Shown here piece after piece: positions 17,765 to 24,746 of a stretch of DNA of 64,000 nucleotides. A program made the translations under genes and the position numbers. How positions within the stretch are numbered: the stretch's first letter is position 1; each line of letters begins with the position of its first letter. The notes below the pieces were generated by a model, which had not been told where the DNA came from, did no database searches, and was given only the letters and a program-made list of their open reading frames with translations. Source of the stretch: an uncultured Oscillospiraceae bacterium (GTDB lineage: Bacteria; Bacillota; Clostridia; Oscillospirales; Oscillospiraceae); NCBI GenBank assembly GCA_947627285.1, contig CANQVL010000001.1:124001-188000 (forward strand), read 5' to 3'.

Positions 17765-18448
17765 ATGAAGCTCTTGCTTGTTGAGGACGAGAAAAGGATG
17801 GCGCAGGCGCTTTGCGAGATTCTGCGGCTGGAAAAATACGATGTGGACTGGTGCGCCGACGGAATTACCGGGATGAACGCCGTGGAGAGCGGGATATACG
17901 ACCTCATTGTGCTTGACGTGATGCTCCCCGGGAAGTCGGGCTTTGAGATCGCGCGGCAGGCGCGGCGCCTGGGAATCAAAACGCCGATTTTGATGCTGAC
18001 TGCCAAGGGCGAGCTGGACGACAAGGTGACGGGCCTTGACAGCGGCGCGGACGACTACCTGACGAAGCCATTCGAGACGCGGGAGCTTCTGGCAAGGCTC
18101 CGGGCTCTTGGGAGGCGAAACCTCCCGTCCCCGGACGGTCAGCTGACCTTTGGGGATATTGCCCTCGACACAAGCTCGGTGTCCCTCCGGTGCCTCACGA
18201 ACGGGCAGAGCGTGTGCCTCAGCGAGAAGGAGTATCACATTCTGGAATACCTGATTGCCAACCAGGGCCGCGTCCTGACGCGGGAGCAGCTGGCGATGAA
18301 AATATGGGGCTTTGAGAGCGAGGCGGAGTACAACAACGTGGAGGTCTATATGTCCTTCACCAGGCGAAAGCTCACCTTTATCGGGGCGAGGACGGAGATC
18401 AAAGCCGTCCGGGGGATCGGATATGAATTGAGGTGCGAGAATGTTTAA
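17765..18448 (+). CDS. OmpR/PhoB-family response regulator
   Basis: 227 residues: receiver domain with VEDE, phospho-acceptor Asp in LIVLDVMLPGKSG (about residue 51), TKPFETRE, and a winged-helix domain ending in VRGIGYELRCENV. ATG 17765 lies ten bases after AAGGAG. Its stop overlaps the kinase start by eight bases. A TTCAAT direct repeat lies before its own promoter, and another before the VTC operon downstream, so it probably controls itself and that operon. Confidence 0.
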   Translation: MKLLLVEDEKRMAQALCEILRLEKYDVDWCADGITGMNAVESGIYDLIVLDVMLPGKSGFEIARQARRLGIKTPILMLTAKGELDDKVTGLDSGADDYLTKPFETRELLARLRALGRRNLPSPDGQLTFGDIALDTSSVSLRCLTNGQSVCLSEKEYHILEYLIANQGRVLTREQLAMKIWGFESEAEYNNVEVYMSFTRRKLTFIGARTEIKAVRGIGYELRCENV

Positions 18449-19691
18449 AAAATCAAAACGGAAGATCGTCGCCGCCGTCATGTCCGCCCTGGTCCTGCTC
18501 TTCCTCGGTACGCTGGCGGTGATCTACATATCCAGCTACCGCGAGGTGTCCTCCCGGAACCGGGATATGCTGGAGCGGTACGCCCAGCTCTATCCCCTGA
18601 ATATCCGGGACCACCAGGGAGAGACAGCGAAGCCGGAGGCGGCCCCGTCGCGCCGGCCCGACGGCCCCCGGTTCGAGGACACGCCGGCCTTTCAGCTCTC
18701 CACCTTCTATTCGGTGGCGGTGTCAAAGGACGGCGGCACCGTGCTTTCAGTGGACAACAGCGGCAGAGAGATCTATACGGACGAGGAGCTTGGGGAATAC
18801 GCCTTGCAAATCGTGAAAAGTGGAAAAACCCGCGGGACCAAAGAGCGCCTCGTCTATGTGGCGGTTGACAAGGGCGGCTGCACGCTGGTGGCCTTTATGG
18901 ACAACACCATCGTGCGGGACAGCATGACGACCCTGTTCCGCTATACCCTGATTTTTGGCGGCATGGCTATCGTTTTGCTGTTCTTTGTGGCGATTTTCCT
19001 TGCCAACCGGATCGTCCGGCCCTTGGAGGAGAGCTACCGGAAGCAAAAGCAGTTCATCTCCGACGCAGGCCACGAGCTGAAGACTCCGGTCTCCGTGGTC
19101 AACGCCAACGCGGATATGCTGAGGCGCGAGATTGGGGAGAACCGGTGGCTCAGTAACATCCAATACGAAAATACCCGGATGGGTGCCCTGGTCACACAGC
19201 TTTTAGAGCTGGCCCGGACCGAGAACGTCACGCCGGAGATGGCGGAGGTGGACCTTGACCGGATCGTGATGGGCGAGGCGCTCCCCTTTGAGACGGTCGT
19301 CTTTGAAAAGGGCGCGAAGCTTAAATGCGACGTGGCGGAGGGAGTGCGCGTCGTGGGAAACGCCGCCCAGCTCAGTGAGCTTATCTCAATTCTCTTAGAC
19401 AACGCCGTCCGCCACAACGCGCCCGAAGGGACCGTCCGTATTGAGCTGCGCCGGGAGAAATCTCACGCGGTCCTGTCCGTCAGCAATGAGGGCGCGCCCA
19501 TCCCGGAGGAGCATCAAAAGCACCTCTTTGACCGCTTCTACCGGGCGGACGCGGCGCGGACAGGCGGTGACAACCGCTACGGTCTGAGCCTTGCCATCGC
19601 GAAGGCCATCGTGGAGGCGCATCACGGGCAAATATCAGTTTCCTGCCATGACGGGCTCATCGTTTTTACCGCTGTAATCCCCGCTTCGTGA
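18441..19691 (+). CDS. Sensor histidine kinase
   Basis: 416 residues: membrane helix at about 10-31, an outer loop with a Pro/Arg-rich stretch, second helix near 172-194, phospho-acceptor segment DAGHELKTPVSVV (His about 213), N-box LDNAVRHNAPEG and a G-box written DNRYGLSLAIA. Same family as the kinase at 6805-8031, with no HAMP visible. Partner of the regulator it overlaps. The surface/polyphosphate operon follows directly, from a separate promoter. Confidence 0.
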   Translation: MFKKSKRKIVAAVMSALVLLFLGTLAVIYISSYREVSSRNRDMLERYAQLYPLNIRDHQGETAKPEAAPSRRPDGPRFEDTPAFQLSTFYSVAVSKDGGTVLSVDNSGREIYTDEELGEYALQIVKSGKTRGTKERLVYVAVDKGGCTLVAFMDNTIVRDSMTTLFRYTLIFGGMAIVLLFFVAIFLANRIVRPLEESYRKQKQFISDAGHELKTPVSVVNANADMLRREIGENRWLSNIQYENTRMGALVTQLLELARTENVTPEMAEVDLDRIVMGEALPFETVVFEKGAKLKCDVAEGVRVVGNAAQLSELISILLDNAVRHNAPEGTVRIELRREKSHAVLSVSNEGAPIPEEHQKHLFDRFYRADAARTGGDNRYGLSLAIAKAIVEAHHGQISVSCHDGLIVFTAVIPAS

Positions 19692-19703
19692 ACTTTTTGT
19701 GAC

Positions 19704-19736
19704 TTCAACGTTCCTTCAATCTTTCCCCGGTACAAT
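19704..19736 (+). promoter_or_regulatory. Promoter of the VTC operon with TTCAA direct repeats
   Basis: TTCAAC (19704-19709) and TTCAAT (19715-19720), 11-base period, ten bases before -10 TACAAT (19731-19736). Same design as the promoter of the adjacent response regulator, including the shared TTCAATCTTT. Confidence 0.
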
Positions 19737-19768
19737 GGCCCCAGCCGACGAGAAGGAGGGAAAACACA

Positions 19769-20439
19769 GTGAACTTTCGGCATGAATGGAAGATCGAGAT
19801 AAGCGCCGCCGACCTGTTTGCGCTTCGGAGCCGTCTCAGTGTCCTTATGGAGCCGGACGGGCACGCCGTAAACGGCAGGTATCTCATTCGCAGTCTCTAT
19901 TTCGACACGCCCACGGACAAGGCTCTGCGGGAGAAAATCGACGGTGTTGACCGGCGGGAAAAATTCCGTATCCGCTATTATAACGGCGACACCGGCTACA
20001 TAAGCCTGGAGGAAAGAGCAAGCTGAACGGCCTCAGCAGTAAGGAGGCCGTACAGATAACGACCGGACAGGCACAGACCATTGCCGCCGGGAACATTCCG
20101 CAAATTCAGCAGAACGCCCCGCCGCTTTTGCAAGAGCTGTGCGTCAAGATGAGGACCCAGGGCCTCCGCCCCAAGACCGTGGTGGATTATACGCGGGAGC
20201 CCTTCGTCTACCGCCCCGGCAACGTCCGGGTCACCTTCGATTACGGGATACGCACGGGCCTTATGTGTACAGATTTTCTGAATCCCGGCCTTGTGACGGT
20301 TCCGGCGGGGGACGCGCCGATTTTAATGGAAGTGAAGTGGGACGCCTTTCTCCCGGACCTTATCCGGGACGCCATCCAGCTCACAGGCCGCCGGTCCGCC
20401 GCCTTCTCAAAATACGCCCAATGCCGCATTTACGGCTGA
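19769..20439 (+). pseudogene. VTC-domain (polyphosphate polymerase-like) protein, frameshifted
   Basis: The first part (GTG at 19769 after AAGGAGGG) encodes the family start RHEWKIEIS, RSLYFDTPTDKAL and FRIRYYNGD up to YISLE. The frame then hits a stop at 20024-20026. The next frame continues the family sequence exactly (KSKLNGLSSKEAV, PFVYRPGNVRVTFD, ILMEVKWDAFLPD) to 20439, so a single base is missing near 20012-20013. VTC-domain proteins bind polyanions through conserved Lys/Arg in a tunnel and, in yeast, make polyphosphate; in bacteria they occur next to DUF4956 proteins, as here. It is either a true pseudogene or an assembly indel; the rest of the sequence looks well conserved, which favours a recent event or an error. 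Confidence 0.
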
Positions 20440-20463
20440 TCCACTCGGAAAGGAAGAAAAACT

Positions 20464-21135
20464 ATGACATTCAATGATATTTTCAAATCCAGCTTCTTGG
20501 ACAACGTCGCGAGCGTCAGCGTCCTCGATATGGCGCTGGCGCTGGTGCTCGCCTTTGGTCTCGGCGTCTTCATTTTTCTTATTTACAAGAAAACCTACAA
20601 CGGCGTGATGTATTCCTCCTCCTTTGGCGTGACGCTCATAGCCCTCACCATGATCACCACCGTGGTCATCCTCGCAGTCACCTCCAACGTGGTGCTCTCC
20701 CTGGGCATGGTGGGCGCACTGTCCATTGTCCGGTTCCGTACCGCCATCAAGGAGCCGCTGGATATTGCCTTCCTCTTTTGGTCCATCGCCGTGGGCATCG
20801 TTTTAGCGGCGGGTATGATCCCGCTGGCGGTGATCGGCAGCGTCATCATCGGCCTGATCCTGCTCTTTTTCGTCAACCGCAAGTCCCACTCAAACCCCTA
20901 TATCGTGGTGCTCCAGTGCTCTGACCACGACAGCGAGCAGGCGGCAAGGGAGCTTCTTGAAAAGCGGACGGAGCGCTGTGTTGTCAAGAGCAAAACGGCG
21001 CAGAAGGGCAATATCGAGCTCAACCTTGAGGTCCGCCTCAAGGACGACGACACGGATTTCATAAGCGAGCTCTCCGACATGAGCGGCGTCGCCAGCGCGG
21101 TTCTGGTGAGCTATAACGGGGAGTACATGGGGTAA
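20464..21135 (+). CDS. DUF4956 membrane protein
   Basis: 223 residues with about four membrane helices in the first 140 (VLDMALALVLAFGLGVF; ALTMITTVVILAVTSNVVLS; IAFLFWSIAVGIVL) and the conserved GALSIVRFRTAIKEPLD segment, followed by a soluble ACT-like C-terminal domain. Found next to VTC-domain and CotH/carbohydrate-binding surface genes in many Clostridia; its function is not established. Ribosome site GGAAAGGAAG before ATG 20464. Part of a three-gene operon with the VTC and Cthe_2159 genes. Confidence 0.
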   Translation: MTFNDIFKSSFLDNVASVSVLDMALALVLAFGLGVFIFLIYKKTYNGVMYSSSFGVTLIALTMITTVVILAVTSNVVLSLGMVGALSIVRFRTAIKEPLDIAFLFWSIAVGIVLAAGMIPLAVIGSVIIGLILLFFVNRKSHSNPYIVVLQCSDHDSEQAARELLEKRTERCVVKSKTAQKGNIELNLEVRLKDDDTDFISELSDMSGVASAVLVSYNGEYMG

Positions 21136-21146
21136 GGAGGCGCTTT

Positions 21147-23057
21147 ATGGCTGCGCATAAGCATATTGACGCCATTTGTGTCGCGATCACCGTTTTCACT
21201 CTGCTGCTTACGATTCTTTTTATGAACGGGGAGGCACTTGGCATCACGGTCATGGCAAATGAGGACGCAAGCGACGGGATGTTCACGGAAAACGATCTGG
21301 ACTCAGCCTGGAACACGTCGAATGCCACAAAGATTCGCCTTTCGGACGAGGGCAGTACGGTGAGCGGAAACGGCGCTTACGTCTACGAGGGCGACGTCCA
21401 CATCGTGTACGCGGGAAAATATGTCCTCACCGGGGAGCTGTCCAACGGTTCGATTGTAATCGAGGCTGACGGCGACGACAAGATCTGGCTCATGCTGGAC
21501 GGCGTCTCCCTCCACTGTGAGGACAGCGCCGCCATCCGGGTGGAGCAGGCGGACAAGGTATTCCTGACCTTGGCTGAGGGCGCCGAAAATACCCTGTCCT
21601 CCGGTTCAACTTACAGCGAGGACGCGGTTTCCGCCGGAGTGGACGGGGTAATCTACTCCAGAGACGACCTGACCGTCAACGGAGCCGGTTCCCTGCGCGT
21701 CACGGCGGAGTATCAACACGGCATCGTGTGCAACGACGACCTTGTGATAACCGGCGGCACGCTGTACGTGACCGCCGCGCAGGATACCATTCACGCCAAC
21801 GACAGCGTGCGGATTTGCAACGCCGAGCTCACGCTCTCCGCGGGGGACGACGGGATCACGGCCTCCAACGACGAGGGCACGTCCTTCATCTATGTGGAGT
21901 CGGGAACCGTCACCATTCCGAACTGCTATGAGGGGCTGGAGGCGATCCAGATAACCATCGCCGGCGGAATTATCGACATAGACCCCACCGACGACGGGAT
22001 AAACGCCAACGGAAACGGCGGCAGCTCCCTCATCACCGTCACCGGCGGGGAGATAACCATAACCGACGACAACGGCAGGGACGCGGACGGAATCGACTCC
22101 AACGGTGACATCGTCATCAGCGGCGGGAGGCTGTTCGTCAGCGTCAGCGACAACGGCGGCAGCTGCGCCATCGACTACGGAAGCGAGAGCGGCGGCAAAT
22201 GCGTGATTACCGGCGGGACAGTCCTCGCCTGCGGGAGCAGCGGCATGGCGGAGGGCTTCGATTCGTCCTCCACACAGGGCTTTCTGATGCTGAACACCTC
22301 GGCGTCAGCCGGTACTACCGTAACGGTCAGGGACGCCAACGGGAACGAGCTCATCTCGGAGGAGGTTCCATGCGGCTTCTCATCCGTCCTCGTCAGCACG
22401 CCGGAAATGAAGATTGGCGACACCTGCACGCTGATCGTCGGAGATACCGAGACGCAAATGACCGTCGACAATTCTTCCAGCGGCGGCTTCGGTTTCGGCG
22501 GCGGACGGATGACCGGCGGAAACGGCTTCGGCGGCGGAAAGATGACGGGCCGAGGCGGTTTCGGCAGGGAGAGCGGGACGCCTGACAGCGGCTCGACCGA
22601 TGAAACACCAGACAACGAAAGCACACCAAATGGCAGCGAGCTGTCGGCAGTCGACGCCATGCCGACGGTCAGCCTGCTGAGCGCCGGAGATTCTGATAGT
22701 GAACCCGGCGATTTGCCAAGCAACGGCGACACGCCATCGGATTTCCCCTGGAGCGGGAGAAACGACGGCACAATGCCTGAGCTCCCGGAGGGCTTTATGC
22801 CTGATTTTTCGCAAAACGAAGACAACAGCGACACACCACAGTCGAATTTCACTCCAGGCACCGGGATCTTCAACGGACGCCAAAACGGAGGAACAACGCG
22901 CGGTCCCAACTGGAATACGCAGGGTCAAGACAGCGTTTCTCAACCGTCAGGAGCGGAAACCCAAATCTCGGCGGAATCCCTTATCCTCCTTGCTGTTTCC
23001 GCCATAGCCCTCCTGATAGGCTGCACAGTCGCCGCCTGCTATAAGCGCAGAGGGTAA
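21147..23057 (+). CDS. Cthe_2159-family carbohydrate-binding surface protein
   Basis: 636 residues. N-terminal signal/membrane helix (about 12-30). A long right-handed beta-helix domain (about 50-430) shows the repeating pattern of the Cthe_2159 family (GSIVIEADGDDKIWLMLDGV, DDLVITGGTLYVTAAQDTIH, DDGITASNDEG, DGINANGNGGSSLITVTGGE). The Clostridium thermocellum founder binds acidic plant polysaccharide. After it come Gly/Met-rich repeats (FGGGRMTGGNG, FGGGKMTGRGG), a long Ser/Pro/Asp linker, and a C-terminal membrane helix with a basic tail (AACYKRRG). It is therefore held in the membrane with the beta-helix outside. ATG 21147 follows AAGGAGG; last gene of the VTC operon. Confidence 0.
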   Translation: MAAHKHIDAICVAITVFTLLLTILFMNGEALGITVMANEDASDGMFTENDLDSAWNTSNATKIRLSDEGSTVSGNGAYVYEGDVHIVYAGKYVLTGELSNGSIVIEADGDDKIWLMLDGVSLHCEDSAAIRVEQADKVFLTLAEGAENTLSSGSTYSEDAVSAGVDGVIYSRDDLTVNGAGSLRVTAEYQHGIVCNDDLVITGGTLYVTAAQDTIHANDSVRICNAELTLSAGDDGITASNDEGTSFIYVESGTVTIPNCYEGLEAIQITIAGGIIDIDPTDDGINANGNGGSSLITVTGGEITITDDNGRDADGIDSNGDIVISGGRLFVSVSDNGGSCAIDYGSESGGKCVITGGTVLACGSSGMAEGFDSSSTQGFLMLNTSASAGTTVTVRDANGNELISEEVPCGFSSVLVSTPEMKIGDTCTLIVGDTETQMTVDNSSSGGFGFGGGRMTGGNGFGGGKMTGRGGFGRESGTPDSGSTDETPDNESTPNGSELSAVDAMPTVSLLSAGDSDSEPGDLPSNGDTPSDFPWSGRNDGTMPELPEGFMPDFSQNEDNSDTPQSNFTPGTGIFNGRQNGGTTRGPNWNTQGQDSVSQPSGAETQISAESLILLAVSAIALLIGCTVAACYKRRG

Positions 23058-23591
23058 GGCATCCCCACGACCGAAGCTTCGCCCTCCGGCAACTGCTTTT
23101 CTGCCGATTCTATCATAAGGCGGTCGTCTTGAACTGAGCGAGAGACAGCTTTCTCCTGCTCGCTCAAAATTGACTCCCCTCCTTGGCAACACTCAATACC
23201 GCAAGAAACCGCGAAAGTCGAGAAAAACCCGATTGTCAAAAGAGAGAATTTCAATTTGATGGCTTGCCTCTCAACGGAAGGAGAAGAAATAATGTGAGAG
23301 GTTCATCTGTTGGTATGTGAAAACAGGTTTCTTTCTGTACAGGAGTCTTCAAAAGCACAGAAAAAAGACGCGGCTGGAATACCAACCGCGTCTTTTTGCT
23401 GTGCCATACCACCTTGCCCCATGGTTCATTTTCCCCTATCACCCGGAGCCGCTCGGTTCCGGGGGTTTTTCGGATCTGCCGGCAGTGTTTTTGTACCTGT
23501 CCGCAAGCCTGCCGCCGGTGGCTTCGCCTTCGTTTTATCCCTCCCGCGGTGGGGTATAATAGCCTTACCAAATCAAGCGGGAGGGATTATT
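23058..23591. other. Intergenic stretch: terminator and integrase promoter
   Basis: I see no convincing gene. It holds a strong hairpin at 23354-23406, and a TATAAT at 23555-23560 with a poor -35, 31 bases before the integrase start, which is the likely integrase promoter. Confidence 0.
23354..23406 (+). terminator. Long terminator hairpin downstream of the Cthe_2159-family gene
   Basis: AAAAAGACGCGG pairs with CCGCGTCTTTTT, extended by GCACAG/CTGTGC at the base. The A/T flanks make it a terminator in either direction. Confidence 0.
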
Positions 23592-24401
23592 ATGTCATTT
23601 TGTGAATTTATATCAAATCTCATAACCCACGAAAAGAGCCCGGGAACGGTGGAGAAATACAGCCGCGACGTGTCGCGGTTCCTGCGGGAGACGGGCGGCT
23701 CCGAGCTGAGCCGGGAGACCGTGGCGGCGTGGCGGGATTCGCTCACCGTGCGGGGGTACAGCGCCGTGACGGTGAACTCCATGCTCTCCGCCGTCAACAG
23801 ATACCTCACATACATAGGAAGGCCCGAGTGTCGGGCGAGCTTCCTCAGCGTCCAGCGCCGCGTCTTTCGGGCGAAGGAGCGGGAGCTTACGCGGGAGGAG
23901 TACGAAAAGCTCCTCGCCGCCGCGCCGGAGAGGACGGGGCTCATCATGGAGACTGTCTGCGCCACGGGCATACGCGTCTCCGAGCTTCGCTACATCACCG
24001 TGGAGGCGGCGCGGTCAGGCTGCGCGGAGATACGCTTAAAGGGCAAGATCCGCACGATACTTCTCCCCGGCAAGCTGTGCCGGAAGCTATTGAAGTACGC
24101 CAAAAAGCAGAAAACCGCCTCCGGCGAGATATTTCTCACCGGAAACGGCAAGCCGCTGACCCGGGGTCAAATATGGGCGGAGATGAAGGCCGTGTGCAAA
24201 AAAGCGGGGGTGGACCCGCGAAAGGTCTTCCCCCACAATCTGAGACACTTATTTGCCCGGACATTTTACCGCGTCACCCGCGACATAGCGAAGCTGGCGG
24301 ACGTGCTGGGCCACAGCTCCATCGAGACGACGCGGATCTACCTCATCTCCACCGGCGAAGAACACGCGCGGGTGCTGGACCGGCTGGGGCTGGTGAGTTA
24401 G
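23592..24401 (+). CDS. Tyrosine recombinase (XerC/D-like), probable DNA invertase of the adjacent switch
   Basis: 269 residues. SAM-like core-binding domain (about 1-90) and catalytic domain with the R-K-H-R-H-Y set: Arg in CATGIRVSEL, Lys in LKGKIRTI, HNLRHLFA, LGHSSIETT and the Tyr in RIYLIS. ATG 23592 follows GGGAGGGA. Compact length and lack of an N-terminal arm-binding domain fit a simple site-specific recombinase rather than a phage integrase, and no phage genes are near. Its stop lies one base before the left of two 19-base inverted repeats that flank a promoter upstream of the SLH gene, so it is the natural candidate to flip that segment, like RecV in C. difficile or Mpi/Tsr enzymes in Bacteroides (inference). 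Confidence 0.
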   Translation: MSFCEFISNLITHEKSPGTVEKYSRDVSRFLRETGGSELSRETVAAWRDSLTVRGYSAVTVNSMLSAVNRYLTYIGRPECRASFLSVQRRVFRAKERELTREEYEKLLAAAPERTGLIMETVCATGIRVSELRYITVEAARSGCAEIRLKGKIRTILLPGKLCRKLLKYAKKQKTASGEIFLTGNGKPLTRGQIWAEMKAVCKKAGVDPRKVFPHNLRHLFARTFYRVTRDIAKLADVLGHSSIETTRIYLISTGEEHARVLDRLGLVS

Positions 24402-24467
24402 GACAAAATTACAATTTTGTAGCCTACATAGGAAAACGTACAGGGCCTAAAAGCCTTATACATGAGG

Positions 24468-24496
24468 ATTTTATCACGGTAATCCGAAAATGTAAA
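24468..24496 (-). promoter_or_regulatory. Leftward sigma-A promoter inside the invertible segment
   Basis: On the minus strand TTTACA (24491-24496), 17-base spacer, TGA-extended TAAAAT (24468-24473). Transcription would run toward, and antisense to, the recombinase gene. Confidence 0.
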
Positions 24497-24527
24497 GTCG
24501 TTTGACAAAGAAAATCGCAAAAAATTG

Positions 24528-24576
24528 CACAACGAACAGGACCGCAAACGAAAAAATTTCGTCGGTCCTCGTTGTC
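24528..24576 (-). terminator. Strong hairpin inside the invertible segment
   Basis: Three stacked stems (ACAACG/CGTTGT, AGGACCG/CGGTCCT, ACGAAA/TTTCGT). On the minus strand it is followed within five bases by a run of six T's, so it is a terminator for leftward transcription. After inversion it would insulate the promoter from recombinase read-through. Confidence 0.
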
Positions 24577-24746
24577 ATGCCAAAAATCAGCCTAAAAGCC
24601 GGACGATTACCAATTATTGGCGTTGCTCCGCACGACGCTCAATACAAAATTGTAATTTCGTATTGAACGTCACGGAAGGAGGCGGCGCGCGACAGGTGGA
24701 GTTAAAATCGGTTACTCAATTATAATTTTTGAGGAGGTTATATATT

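Larger units (their letters stand above)
24403..24661. promoter_or_regulatory. Putative invertible promoter segment bounded by inverted repeats
   Basis: Left repeat ACAAAATTACAATTTTGTA (24403-24421); the reverse complement of 24643-24661 matches it at 18 of 19 bases (16 consecutive). Each copy is itself nearly palindromic, as expected of tyrosine-recombinase core sites. The 221 bases between carry a leftward sigma-A promoter (24468-24496) and a hairpin (24528-24576). No rightward promoter is visible in the present orientation, so the downstream SLH gene appears OFF. Recombination at the repeats would place the promoter about 145 bases upstream of that gene, pointing at it. Confidence 0.

Noticed and set aside
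23039..23254. 71-codon minus-strand frame with a lipoprotein-like start
   Set aside because: TTG start without a ribosome site, overlaps the end of the Cthe_2159-family gene, and no homologous feature is recognisable.
23592..24401. Tyrosine recombinase as part of a prophage or ICE
   Set aside because: No phage, conjugation or excisionase genes nearby; the short protein and flanking inverted repeats fit a local invertase better.
24502..24530. TTGACA at 24502-24507 as a rightward promoter for the SLH gene
   Set aside because: At 16-18 bases downstream the sequence is TTGCAC-like, with no resemblance to a -10.
24721..24726. TATAAT just before the SLH gene
   Set aside because: Transcription would start inside the ribosome binding site and there is no -35.
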